From Winogradskyella algicola (lineage in GTDB: Bacteria; Bacteroidota; Bacteroidia; Flavobacteriales; Flavobacteriaceae), in contig NZ_SZQF01000001.1 in the NCBI RefSeq assembly GCF_005869935.1, forward strand, positions 682,001 to 746,000: DNA of 64,000 bases, given 5' to 3'. The position numbers and the translations under genes were made by a program. This document shows positions 8,507 through 16,279 of the stretch, piece by piece (position 1 is the stretch's first letter; the number at the start of each line of letters is the position of its first letter). The notes below the pieces were generated by a model. The model saw only the letters and a list, made by a program, of their open reading frames with translations. It made no database searches and had not been told where the DNA came from.

Positions 8507-11269
8507 ATGGATAAATATTCCTTTCTCAACGCAGCACATACAGCATACTTTGCTGATTTATACGACCAATACCTTAAAAATCCAGATGCCATAGAACCGA
8601 GTTGGCGAGCCTTTTTTCAAGGCTATGATTTCGGGTCTGAAAATTATGGGATGGATGGCGAAATAGTAGAAGGTGTTTCTGCTCAAATCCCTGAACAGCT
8701 TCAAAAAGAGTTTCAGGTTGTAAAACTTATAGATGGTTATCGAAACAGAGGACATTTGTTTACAAAAACCAATCCTGTAAGAGCTAGAAGAAAATATGCA
8801 CCAACTTTAGAAATTGAAAATTTCGGGCTTTCTAAAAGTGATTTAAATACTGTTTTCTCAGCAGGCGAAATCATTGGTATTGGCACTTCTACCTTACAAA
8901 ATATTATTGACCACCTAGAGCGTATATATTGCGATTCTATAGGTGTAGAATATATGTATATAAGAAAACCAGAGGAAATTCAGTGGATACAAGAGAAACT
9001 GAATATTAATGATAATCATCCTCAGTTTTCTCCAGATCAAAAGAAAAATATTCTAAGAAAATTAAATGAAGCCGTTTCTTTTGAAAACTTCTTGCATACC
9101 AAATATGTCGGTCAAAAAAGATTTTCTTTAGAAGGTAACGAATCTCTTATTCCTGCTTTAGACGCTATGATAGAAACGGCGGCAGAGTATGGTGTTAAAG
9201 AGTTTGTGATGGGTATGGCACATCGCGGTCGTTTAAGTACACTTACAAATATTTTTGGCAAGTCTGCAAAGGACATTTTCAGTGAGTTTGATGGTAAAGA
9301 TTATGAAGAACAGGTTTTTGATGGTGATGTGAAGTATCATTTAGGTTGGACAAGCGATCGTGAAACCGACTCAGGTAAAAAAATAAATTTAAGTATAGCT
9401 CCAAATCCTTCTCACCTCGAAACTGTAGGCGCAGTTGTAGAAGGTATATCTAGAGCAAAACAAGACAAGCCAGAAATTGAAGATGCCTCACAAGTTTTAC
9501 CGATTGTGGTACACGGTGATGCAGCAATAGCTGGTCAAGGTATAGTGTATGAAGTCGTGCAAATGGCACAGTTAGATGGTTATAAAACTAACGGAACTGT
9601 ACATATTGTAGTTAACAACCAAATTGGTTTTACTACAAACTATTTAGATGGCCGTTCTAGTACGTATTGTACCGATGTTGGTAAAGTAACGTTGTCTCCT
9701 GTACTTCACGTCAATGCAGATGATGCTGAGTCTGTAGTGCATGCAACACTATTTGCACTTCATTTTAGAATGAAATTTAAGCGCGATGTTTTTATAGACT
9801 TACTAGGGTATAGAAAATATGGTCATAACGAAGGGGACGAACCTAAATTTACACAACCACTATTATACAAAGCAATTGCTAAGCATAAGAATCCAAGAGA
9901 TATTTATGCACAGCGCTTGATTTCAGAAGGCATAATTGATAAAGATTATGTTTCAAAAATTGAGAAAGAATACAAAGATAGATTAGAGGAAAAACTAGAA
10001 GACTCTCGTAAAATAGAGAAAACTGTAATTTCACCCTTCATGCACGAGCAATGGAAAGATTTTGAACGTGTGGATGAAAGCGAAATGATGAAACCAATTG
10101 ATACAAAGGTTTCTAAAGAACTGCTTTCTGATATTACTAAAGTTATTTCTAATTTGCCTGAGGATAAAAAGTTTATCAGAAAGATTCAACGTTTGGTAGA
10201 ATCGCGTCAAACTATGTTTGATGAAGATAGATTAGATTGGGCAATGGCAGAACATTTGGCTTATGGTTCATTATTAGCTGAAGGCTTTAATGTTAGAATT
10301 TCTGGTCAAGATGTAGAGCGTGGTACCTTTTCTCATAGGCATGCTGTTGTAAAAGTAGAGGACAGCGAAGAAGAGATTATTTTACTAAAAAATGTGTCTG
10401 AAAACCAAGGGCAATTCAATATCTATAATTCATTATTGTCAGAATATGGCGTTGTAGGTTTTGATTATGGCTATGCTATGGCAAGTCCTAACACCTTAAC
10501 AATCTGGGAAGCACAATTTGGTGACTTTAGTAATGGAGCTCAAATTATGTTAGACCAATATATTTCTTCTGGTGAAGATAAGTGGAAAACGTCTAACGGA
10601 TTAGTAATGTTATTGCCACACGGTTACGAAGGTCAAGGTGCAGAGCACTCTTCGGGTCGTATGGAACGTTACTTACAACTTTGTGCAAAAGACAATATGT
10701 TTGTAGCAGATTGTACAACGCCTGCTAATATGTTTCATTTGTTGCGTAAGCAAATGAAGGCTAATTACAGAAAGCCATTAATTGTGTTTACACCAAAAAG
10801 TTTATTACGTCATCCTAAGGTAATTTCTACTGTAGAAGAATTTGCAAACGGAAGTTTTCAAACCGTAATAGATGATACAAGTGCCAAAGCTGATAAGATT
10901 AAAACATTAGTTTTTGTAACAGGTAAATTCTATTACGATCTTTTAGAAGCACAAGAAAAATTAGGAAGAGAAGATGTTGCTTTAGTGAGGATAGAGCAAT
11001 TGTTTCCATTACCAATAGATGAAATTAAAAGTATTTTAGGTAAATATAAAAATGCAGAAGATATAGTTTGGGCTCAAGAAGAACCACGTAACATGGGCGC
11101 TTACAGCCATATGATGATGCATTTAGATGAAGCAAGAACTTGGAGAGCTGCTAGTAGAAGACCGTATGGAGCTCCAGCCGCAGGTAGTTCTGTGCGTTCA
11201 AAAATAAGGCATCAAGAAGTTATCGATTACGTTTTCGATAAGAAAAAAAATAACCAAATAAGAAAGTAA
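8507..11269 (+). CDS. sucA: 2-oxoglutarate dehydrogenase E1 component
   Basis: Thiamine-diphosphate-dependent decarboxylase of the TCA cycle (920 aa); it transfers the succinyl group to the lipoyl arm of SucB. The N-terminal MDKYSFLNAAHTAYFADLYD segment is the family's E2-binding start, which decides for ATG 8507 rather than the upstream TTG 8477. The ThDP/Mg site is at GDAAIAGQG (Asp338) and HNEGDEP begins at His440. The transketolase-like pyrimidine domain (about 590-790) contains HGYEGQGAEHSSGRMER. It is full length and followed 39 bp later by sucB, so this is a two-gene operon. E3 is elsewhere. Confidence 0.98.
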   Translation: MDKYSFLNAAHTAYFADLYDQYLKNPDAIEPSWRAFFQGYDFGSENYGMDGEIVEGVSAQIPEQLQKEFQVVKLIDGYRNRGHLFTKTNPVRARRKYAPTLEIENFGLSKSDLNTVFSAGEIIGIGTSTLQNIIDHLERIYCDSIGVEYMYIRKPEEIQWIQEKLNINDNHPQFSPDQKKNILRKLNEAVSFENFLHTKYVGQKRFSLEGNESLIPALDAMIETAAEYGVKEFVMGMAHRGRLSTLTNIFGKSAKDIFSEFDGKDYEEQVFDGDVKYHLGWTSDRETDSGKKINLSIAPNPSHLETVGAVVEGISRAKQDKPEIEDASQVLPIVVHGDAAIAGQGIVYEVVQMAQLDGYKTNGTVHIVVNNQIGFTTNYLDGRSSTYCTDVGKVTLSPVLHVNADDAESVVHATLFALHFRMKFKRDVFIDLLGYRKYGHNEGDEPKFTQPLLYKAIAKHKNPRDIYAQRLISEGIIDKDYVSKIEKEYKDRLEEKLEDSRKIEKTVISPFMHEQWKDFERVDESEMMKPIDTKVSKELLSDITKVISNLPEDKKFIRKIQRLVESRQTMFDEDRLDWAMAEHLAYGSLLAEGFNVRISGQDVERGTFSHRHAVVKVEDSEEEIILLKNVSENQGQFNIYNSLLSEYGVVGFDYGYAMASPNTLTIWEAQFGDFSNGAQIMLDQYISSGEDKWKTSNGLVMLLPHGYEGQGAEHSSGRMERYLQLCAKDNMFVADCTTPANMFHLLRKQMKANYRKPLIVFTPKSLLRHPKVISTVEEFANGSFQTVIDDTSAKADKIKTLVFVTGKFYYDLLEAQEKLGREDVALVRIEQLFPLPIDEIKSILGKYKNAEDIVWAQEEPRNMGAYSHMMMHLDEARTWRAASRRPYGAPAAGSSVRSKIRHQEVIDYVFDKKKNNQIRK

Positions 11270-11308
11270 GAATAATTAAACCAAAACAAGGTTAAATACA
11301 ATAAACGC

Positions 11309-12565
11309 ATGATTTTAGAAATGAAAGTGCCTTCGCCAGGCGAATCAATTACTGAGGTAGAAATTGCAGAGTGGTTAGTAGAAGATGGAGATTATGTAGA
11401 AAAAGACCAAGCTATTGCAGAGGTTGACAGTGATAAAGCAACATTAGAGTTGCCTGCTGAAGCTAGTGGTACAATTACTTTAAAAGCTGAAGAAGGTGAT
11501 GCTGTTGCCGTTGGGCAAGTAGTTTGCTTAATTGACACTAGCGCAGAACCTAAGGCAGATGCAACAACAACATACAAAGGTGGAGACGAAGGCGGAAATG
11601 ATGACAATGTTGAAGAGAAGTTGGCGAAAGAGCAAGCTGATACAGAAAAATCTGGTGAAAAAGCTCCAAATCCTGCAAAAGAAACATATGCCTCTGGTAC
11701 ACCAAGTCCTGCAGCTAAAAAGATTTTAGACGAAAAGGGAATTGATGCTGGCTCTGTAAAAGGAACTGGTAGAGATGGTCGTATTACTAAAGATGATGCT
11801 GTAAATGCCGTGCCATCTATGGGTACACCAACAGGTGGGAATAGAGGAACATCTCGTAGCAAAATGTCTATGTTACGTCGAAAAGTCGCTGAGCGTTTAG
11901 TAGAGGCTAAAAATACTACTGCTATGTTAACCACATTTAACGAGGTTGATATGTCTCCAATTTTTGATTTGCGTAAGCAATACAAGGAAGACTTTAAGGC
12001 TAAGCATGGAGTAGGTTTAGGCTTTATGAGTTTCTTTACTTTAGCTGTAGTGAGAGCACTAAAAATGTATCCTGCTGTAAACTCCATGATTGATGGTAAA
12101 GAAATGATTTCTTATGATTTCTGCGACATAAGCATTGCTGTTTCTGGACCAAAAGGTTTAATGGTGCCAGTAATTAGAAATGCTGAAAACTTAACCTTTA
12201 GAGGTGTAGAGTCTGAAGTAAAACGCTTGGCATTAAGAGCCAGAGATGGTCAGATTACTATTGATGAAATGACAGGTGGCACATTCACAATTTCTAACGG
12301 TGGTGTATTTGGTAGTATGCTATCTACTCCAATTATCAACCCTCCACAAAGTGGTATATTAGGAATGCACAACATTGTAGAGCGTCCTGTAGCAATAGAT
12401 GGAAAGGTTGAAATTAGACCTATCATGTACGTGGCCTTATCCTATGATCATAGAATTATTGATGGAAAAGAATCTGTTGGATTCCTAGTAGCTGTTAAAG
12501 AAGCATTAGAAAATCCTACAGAATTATTAATGGATAATGATCCAAAGAAAGCTTTAGAAATGTAG
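11309..12565 (+). CDS. sucB: Dihydrolipoyllysine succinyltransferase, E2 of 2-oxoglutarate dehydrogenase
   Basis: 418 residues. One lipoyl domain (1-78) has the attachment lysine K43 in [10 protein letters not shown], followed by an acidic linker. The peripheral-subunit-binding domain is at about 132-165 ([13 protein letters not shown]...[10 protein letters not shown]). The catalytic domain carries [11 protein letters not shown] (His381, Asp385). It transfers succinyl from lipoamide to CoA. It directly follows sucA, and a bidirectional hairpin terminator begins about 20 bp after the stop. Confidence 0.98.
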   Translation: MILEMKVPSPGESITEVEIAEWLVEDGDYVEKDQAIAEVDSDKATLELPAEASGTITLKAEEGDAVAVGQVVCLIDTSAEPKADATTTYKGGDEGGNDDNVEEKLAKEQADTEKSGEKAPNPAKETYASGTPSPAAKKILDEKGIDAGSVKGTGRDGRITKDDAVNAVPSMGTPTGGNRGTSRSKMSMLRRKVAERLVEAKNTTAMLTTFNEVDMSPIFDLRKQYKEDFKAKHGVGLGFMSFFTLAVVRALKMYPAVNSMIDGKEMISYDFCDISIAVSGPKGLMVPVIRNAENLTFRGVESEVKRLALRARDGQITIDEMTGGTFTISNGGVFGSMLSTPIINPPQSGILGMHNIVERPVAIDGKVEIRPIMYVALSYDHRIIDGKESVGFLVAVKEALENPTELLMDNDPKKALEM

Positions 12566-12586
12566 ATTTTTTCTAATTTAGATATT

Positions 12587-12622
12587 AAAAAAGCGCAATT
12601 AATTACTAATTGCGCTTTTTTT
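12587..12622. terminator. Bidirectional terminator between sucB and a small minus-strand ORF
   Basis: AAGCGCAATTA and TAATTGCGCTT form an 11-bp stem with a short loop, flanked by an A-run on the left and a T-run on the right. It therefore works as an intrinsic terminator for sucB (plus) and for the small ORF ending at 12655 (minus). Confidence 0.85.
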
Positions 12623-12654
12623 ACTCCTAACTAACAAAGAGTAACTAACTAAAA

Positions 12655-12768
12655 TTAATTAAAAAAATTAACAGCTATATTCGCTGAGATAACGATAACA
12701 GAACTTACAATTAATAGAACCATAAAAATTTTATCCCTTCTTGTCGTATTGTCTTTCATTGTTTCCAT
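12655..12768 (-). CDS. Small single-span membrane peptide (37 aa)
   Basis: A short ORF from ATG 12768 with a charged, lysine/arginine-rich start (METMKDNTTRRDK), then one continuous hydrophobic span (IFMVLLIVSSVIVISANI), then AVNFFN. That architecture is typical of real small membrane proteins and unlikely by chance in AT-rich spacer. It sits between the second small-RNA terminator (12784-12822) and the shared terminator at 12587-12622, on the same strand as the response regulator. Function unknown. It could be translated from read-through of the small-RNA promoter or from its own start. Confidence 0.55.
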   Translation of the reverse strand: METMKDNTTRRDKIFMVLLIVSSVIVISANIAVNFFN

Positions 12769-12783
12769 GATGTTTCATTTTTT

Positions 12784-12822
12784 AAAAAAGCTCTGAACTT
12801 TAAGTTCGGCCCAGAGCTTTTT
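12784..12822. terminator. Terminator of small RNA B
   Basis: AAAAAAGCTCTG (12784-12795) pairs with CAGAGCTTTTT (12812-12822). T-runs exist on both strands, but the relevant direction is minus, where six T follow the stem. The loop carries AACTT-T-AAGTT. Confidence 0.7.
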
Positions 12823-12849
12823 GAGAATATAATCTGAGGCATTGATTAA
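12784..12849 (-). ncRNA. Candidate small RNA B, downstream twin
   Basis: About 66 nt running from just after the promoter-like repeat at 12856-12912 to an intrinsic terminator. On the minus strand the 3' end is AGCTCTG-loop-CAGAGCT followed by six T. The body begins AAGCTATTAATCAATGCC and resembles the twin locus (AGCTATTAAT, then GATTAT). No ORF of note lies inside. The transcription start is inferred from where the two repeats stop being identical; expression is not shown. Confidence 0.55.
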
Positions 12850-12855
12850 TAGCTT

Positions 12856-12912
12856 TGTAAAATTCCGAATAATTTTAATGCAATACTATACGTAACTTTA
12901 CGTATTTTTTGA
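12856..12912 (-). promoter_or_regulatory. 57-bp direct repeat, copy 1: operator plus promoter of small RNA B
   Basis: Identical over 57 bp to 13011-13067. On the minus strand it begins with a perfect 18-bp palindrome ATACGTAA-ag-TTACGTAT (12888-12905), continues through AGTATTGCATTAAAATTATT, and ends at TTTTACA, after which the copies diverge. The layout (dimer site about 35 bp upstream of a TTTACA box) looks like an activator-controlled promoter. The nearby LuxR-family response regulator is the obvious candidate binder, by inference. Confidence 0.65.
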
Positions 12913-12922
12913 GTTTTTTTAT

Positions 12923-12954
12923 AAAAAAAAGAGCCTTGGAAGACTCCAAGGCTC
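12923..12954 (-). terminator. Terminator of small RNA A
   Basis: Perfect 10-bp stem GAGCCTTGGA / TCCAAGGCTC with a 4-nt loop, followed on the minus strand by eight T (A-run 12923-12930 on plus). There is no T-run on the plus side, so it acts only on the minus strand. Confidence 0.85.
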
Positions 12955-13004
12955 AAATAATCCCCTAAGAACTAATTAATAGCTCGTTATTAACCCTTAA
13001 TTAA
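12923..13004 (-). ncRNA. Candidate small RNA A, upstream twin
   Basis: About 80 nt between the promoter-like repeat at 13011-13067 and the strong minus-strand terminator at 12923-12954. The 5' part can fold as GTTATTAA-loop-TTAATAAC (8-bp stem). It is followed by an unpaired GAGCTATTAATTAGTTCTTA stretch that shares AGCTATTAAT and GATTAT with twin B, then the terminator. No credible ORF. The 5' end is inferred. Read-through from the response-regulator gene, which ends only 6 bp before the repeat, could also produce it. Confidence 0.6.
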
Positions 13005-13010
13005 TAACAG

Positions 13011-13067
13011 TGTAAAATTCCGAATAATTTTAATGCAATACTATACGTAACTTTACGTATTTTTTGA
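13011..13067 (-). promoter_or_regulatory. 57-bp direct repeat, copy 2: operator plus promoter of small RNA A
   Basis: Second identical copy of the repeat, offset by 155 bp. Its 18-bp palindrome is at 13043-13060. It begins 6 bp after the response-regulator stop codon on the same strand, so regulator and target promoter are directly adjacent. No terminator separates them. Confidence 0.65.
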
Positions 13068-13073
13068 AAAATT

Positions 13074-13697
13074 TTAGAGATAATCAGAATTTTCTTTTGC
13101 CCAAATAAGAAGACTGTTCTGTTTGCTAGGTAATTTTAATTTTTTAATGATATTGCTCTTGTGCTTTTCTATAGTTCTTGCTGATACAAAAAGTAAATCT
13201 GCAATTTCAACACCAGTTTTATTCTGTGCTATAAGACCAACGATTTTGGTTTCGGTTTTTGTTAAAAGTCTTAGTTCCTTAGGAGATTCATCAACTTCTA
13301 TATAATCTAAAAGTTCAGGGCTAAAATAAGACTTGTCTTTAATTACCGAAGCAATGCAATTTTCTATTTCGTCTAGTGCAAACTCTTTTAATACATAACC
13401 GTAAACACCAAAAGATTTGGCTGCGCTATATATTTTTTCTTCTTTTTCAAAAGTAATAAGGACTATTTTTGTTTTAAGGTTTGCCTTTTGACACTTTTCT
13501 GCAATCTGTAAACCATTAAAGAAAGGCATTTTAATATCTAGAATTGCAATATCCGGCACATGAGCTTTTATTAATGACAAAGCTTCTTTACCATTTTTTG
13601 CACTGGCAAGAACGTTATATTCTTTCTCGTGTAAAAAATCTTGAAGACCTTTTAGTACCAAAGGATGGTCATCTGCTATAATGATGGTAGGGCTCAT
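13074..13697 (-). CDS. LuxR/NarL-family response regulator, orphan
   Basis: Two-domain regulator (207 aa from ATG 13697; an upstream in-frame ATG at 13712 would add MINSL). The receiver domain has the acidic pair in IIIADDHPL, the phospho-acceptor Asp54 in AILDIKMPFFNG, Thr in VLITFEK and the conserved Lys in YVLKEF. The C-terminal LuxR HTH spans about residues 143-205 (LTKTETKIVGLIAQNKTG, then IADLLFVSARTIEKHKSNI). No histidine kinase is adjacent. Its 3' end abuts two promoter-like repeats with palindromes of the size such dimers bind, which suggests local targets. Confidence 0.93.
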   Translation of the reverse strand: MSPTIIIADDHPLVLKGLQDFLHEKEYNVLASAKNGKEALSLIKAHVPDIAILDIKMPFFNGLQIAEKCQKANLKTKIVLITFEKEEKIYSAAKSFGVYGYVLKEFALDEIENCIASVIKDKSYFSPELLDYIEVDESPKELRLLTKTETKIVGLIAQNKTGVEIADLLFVSARTIEKHKSNIIKKLKLPSKQNSLLIWAKENSDYL

Positions 13698-13745
13698 AAG
13701 ACTATTAATCAACTAGAATAGTTAAATATAACAAGAATCTACGGG

Positions 13746-14198
13746 TTAAGAAATTTCTTTAAGTTTTAAATAGAGGTATTTTTTGTCATAATCGATAATG
13801 GCCTTTCCCTTTTTTAAAATATCTGCACCAATGATACCATCTACAGGATCTGCATTATGATTAATTAGACCGTTGTTTACATGTGAAAGATTAAAAAGAA
13901 TCAAAGCGACTCTGTTTTTTTTCCATTTACCAATTTTTAAGTTGTTAGAATTAGAAATTTGAGTAGTCATATTAGAAGCACCAGCTCCAACAGCTTTAAT
14001 TTCGGAATCTTTTACTCTAAGGTTAAATCTTTCTATGGCTTCAAAACCTACGCAGCTACTTGAAGCACCAGTGTCTAAAATAAAACGCCCTTTAACTCCA
14101 TTTACAGTAGCCTTTATTTCAAAGTGATTGGTCTTAGTCAATTTGAGTTTTATCTTAGAGTAACCTTTGCCTTCTAGAAAGTCTTTTAACGTTTCCAT
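13746..14198 (-). CDS. Retropepsin-like aspartic protease family protein
   Basis: 150 residues with one aspartic-protease half: FILDTGASSSCVG (Asp42-Thr-Gly) and the downstream DGIIGADIL hydrophobic-Gly element that caps the active site in clan AA proteases. There is no signal peptide or membrane span, so it is cytosolic. Such single-half proteases act as homodimers. It is transcribed in the same direction as the response regulator, ending 33 bp before that gene's longer start, so the two may share a transcript. Substrate unknown. Confidence 0.85.
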   Translation of the reverse strand: METLKDFLEGKGYSKIKLKLTKTNHFEIKATVNGVKGRFILDTGASSSCVGFEAIERFNLRVKDSEIKAVGAGASNMTTQISNSNNLKIGKWKKNRVALILFNLSHVNNGLINHNADPVDGIIGADILKKGKAIIDYDKKYLYLKLKEIS

Positions 14199-14234
14199 TT
14201 TAAAAATTTGTGTAAATATAATATTCTAAACGAT

Positions 14235-14242
14235 TATTTTTG
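14235..14242 (+). promoter_or_regulatory. -7 box TATTTTTG four bases before tatD ATG
   Basis: TATTTTTG-N4-ATG is the same spacing as at 5885 and 33762. It favours ATG 14247 as the start and a leaderless or near-leaderless message. TTTG at 14207-14210 is 24 bp upstream, slightly long for a -33 element. Confidence 0.5.
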
Positions 14243-14246
14243 GCAA

Positions 14247-15014
14247 ATGATTATTACAGATACGCATACACATTTATATAGTGAAGCTTTTGATGAGGAT
14301 AGAAAAGCTATGATCCAGCGTGCTCTGGATGCTAATATTTCACGTTTTTTTATCCCTGCAATAGACTCTGCTTATACCGAAGCAATGCTTCAGCTCGAAA
14401 ACTATTTTCCTGAGAACGTTTTTTTAATGATGGGTTTGCATCCTACTCATGTAAAAGAAAATTATAAGGAAGAATTGGCACATGTTGAGGACATGTTGTC
14501 TCAAAGGAAATTCTATGCTGTAGGTGAAATAGGAATTGACTTATATTGGGACAAATCAACATTAGATATACAGATTGAAGCATTCAAATATCAAATTAAT
14601 CTGGCAAAAAAATATAAGTTGCCAATTGTAATTCACTGTAGAGAAGCATTTGATGAGATTTTTGAAGTTTTAGAACAAGAAAAATCAGATGACCTTTTTG
14701 GGATTTTTCACTGTTTTACAGGTACGCTAAATCAAGCACAACAAGCCATATCTTATAATATGAAGTTGGGAATTGGTGGAGTAGTGACCTTTAAGAATGG
14801 TAAAATAGATCAATTTATTAATCAAATCGATTTAAAACACATTGTGTTAGAAACAGATTCGCCTTATCTGGCTCCAAAACCATATCGTGGCAAGCGAAAT
14901 GAAAGTTTATATATTATTAAGGTATTAGAAAAATTATCCGAACTTTACGGAATCAGCATCGCAGATGTCGCTAAAATTACAACCGAAAACTCAAAACACG
15001 TATTTGGTATATAA
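14247..15014 (+). CDS. TatD-family metal-dependent hydrolase
   Basis: TIM-barrel hydrolase, probably a 3'-5' DNA/RNA exonuclease type (255 aa from ATG 14247). Metal ligands visible: TDTHTHLYS (His-x-His) at the start, GEIGIDLYWD (Glu, Asp), IVIHCREAFDE (His), GIFHCFTG (His) and ETDSPYLAPKPYRGKRNE (Asp). A longer in-frame start at 14208 exists, but the promoter box at 14235 would lie inside it. asparaginase begins 1 bp after the stop, so the two are co-transcribed. Confidence 0.95.
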   Translation: MIITDTHTHLYSEAFDEDRKAMIQRALDANISRFFIPAIDSAYTEAMLQLENYFPENVFLMMGLHPTHVKENYKEELAHVEDMLSQRKFYAVGEIGIDLYWDKSTLDIQIEAFKYQINLAKKYKLPIVIHCREAFDEIFEVLEQEKSDDLFGIFHCFTGTLNQAQQAISYNMKLGIGGVVTFKNGKIDQFINQIDLKHIVLETDSPYLAPKPYRGKRNESLYIIKVLEKLSELYGISIADVAKITTENSKHVFGI

Positions 15015-15015
15015 T

Positions 15016-16041
15016 ATGCAAAAGCCTAATATCCTATTAATATATACAGGTGGAACAATTGGTATGATAAAAGATGCCGATACAGGAGCTTTACGAGCAT
15101 TTGATTTTGATAGCATCTTAACACGTATTCCTGAGATTCGCCTATTAGATTGTAATATCGAAACCATTTCTTTTGAAGAGCCGATAGACTCTTCTAACAT
15201 GAATCCTAAGTATTGGGCAGATATTGCTCAAATTATTGAAGTTAATTATCAATCGTTTGACGGTTTCGTGGTTTTACATGGTAGTGACACCATGAGTTAT
15301 TCTGCTTCAGCTCTGAGTTTTATGTTAGAGAATTTGTCAAAGCCAGTGATTTTTACAGGATCGCAATTACCAATAGGTGACTTAAGAACTGATGCTAAGG
15401 AAAATTTAATTACCTCTATTCAAATGGCATCATTACAAAAAGATGGTTTACCTGTTATTAAAGAAGTAGGACTTTATTTTGAATACAAATTATACAGAGG
15501 TAATAGAACAACCAAGATAAATGCAGAACATTTTGAAGCTTTTGAGTCTTTTAATTATCCTAATCTAGCAGAATCTGGGGTACACCTTAACATTAATAAG
15601 GAGTATTTGTTGAGTGCGAAATCAACAGACCAATTAATTGTTCGAACAAAAATGAACACAAATGTTGGTATTTTAAAGTTGTTTCCAGGTATTTCAAAGG
15701 CTTTAATTGAGACGATATTAAACTGCAAAACACTTGAAGGTTTAATCCTAGAAACTTATGGAGCAGGCAATGCAACAACCGAAGATTGGTTTGTAGAATT
15801 ATTAAAAAATGCAATATCCCGAGGGCTTCATATTATTAATGTATCACAATGTGCAGGCGGAAGTGTTAATATGGGGCAATATGAAACAAGCTCTTCATTA
15901 AAGACTATAGGAGTAATTTCTGGCAAAGATATGACTACAGAGGCTGCCATTACCAAATTAATGTACCTTTTGGGAGAGAATATACCACACTCTGAATTCA
16001 AAAAAACATATGAAATATCGCTACGTGGCGAAATGACTTAA
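15016..16041 (+). CDS. Type I L-asparaginase
   Basis: Hydrolyses asparagine to aspartate and ammonia (341 aa). The N-terminal catalytic threonine is in YTGGTIGM (Thr14) and the second signature HGSDTMSYSASALSFM carries the nucleophile-activating Thr/Asp/Lys region. No signal peptide, so it is a cytoplasmic type I enzyme. ATG 15016 follows the tatD stop by one base; a longer GTG-start version overlaps tatD and lacks support. It is followed by the tRNA-Ser gene about 75 bp downstream. Confidence 0.94.
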   Translation: MQKPNILLIYTGGTIGMIKDADTGALRAFDFDSILTRIPEIRLLDCNIETISFEEPIDSSNMNPKYWADIAQIIEVNYQSFDGFVVLHGSDTMSYSASALSFMLENLSKPVIFTGSQLPIGDLRTDAKENLITSIQMASLQKDGLPVIKEVGLYFEYKLYRGNRTTKINAEHFEAFESFNYPNLAESGVHLNINKEYLLSAKSTDQLIVRTKMNTNVGILKLFPGISKALIETILNCKTLEGLILETYGAGNATTEDWFVELLKNAISRGLHIINVSQCAGGSVNMGQYETSSSLKTIGVISGKDMTTEAAITKLMYLLGENIPHSEFKKTYEISLRGEMT

Positions 16042-16116
16042 AATTAACGATACAAATTTTAGTGTTTGAAGTTTTTTTCGTTATTTGGCACACCGTAATT
16101 TTTTGGTAAAATTTAT

Positions 16117-16204
16117 AGAGAGGTGGCCGAGTGGTCGAAGGCGCACGCCTGGAAAGTGTGTATACTCCAAAAGGGTATCGAGGGTTCGAATCCCTTCCTC
16201 TCTG
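16117..16204 (+). tRNA. tRNA-Ser (anticodon GGA)
   Basis: 88 nt class II tRNA. The 7-bp acceptor stem AGAGAGG/CCTCTCT is perfect, the D arm contains GCCGAGTGGTCGAAGGC, the anticodon loop is CTGGAAA (GGA, reading UCC/UCU), a long variable arm follows (TATACTCC-aaa-GGGTAT), and the T loop is GTTCGAAT. The discriminator is G204; CCA is not fully encoded and must be added. The reverse strand gives a spurious ORF with the well-known GRDSNPR tract. Confidence 0.97.
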
Positions 16205-16279
16205 CATAGATTTTAGGCGATTGTTACATTATTTTTTTTATCTTTAACACTTTAACTAATAAAATTAAGATTAAGAACA

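Noticed and set aside
11392-12087. 231-codon minus-strand ORF inside sucB
   Set aside because: Shadow of the lipoyl/linker region of sucB, rich in Ser/Pro/Ala from the reverse frame; no start context and no family resemblance.
12856-12912. A TAnnTTTG box within the repeats
   Set aside because: None is present on either strand at the expected place, so the promoter class there remains undetermined.
12856-13067. The two 57-bp repeats as a CRISPR array
   Set aside because: Only two copies, the spacer is about 98 bp with its own terminator, and no cas genes are nearby.
12927-13067. Repeats as plus-strand promoters
   Set aside because: The terminators that follow are oriented on the minus strand and plus-strand read-through would run antisense into the response-regulator gene.
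15998-16207. Minus-strand ORF of 69 codons containing GRDSNPR
   Set aside because: It is the antisense of the tRNA-Ser gene; this tract is a well-known artefact of tRNA-Ser antisense.
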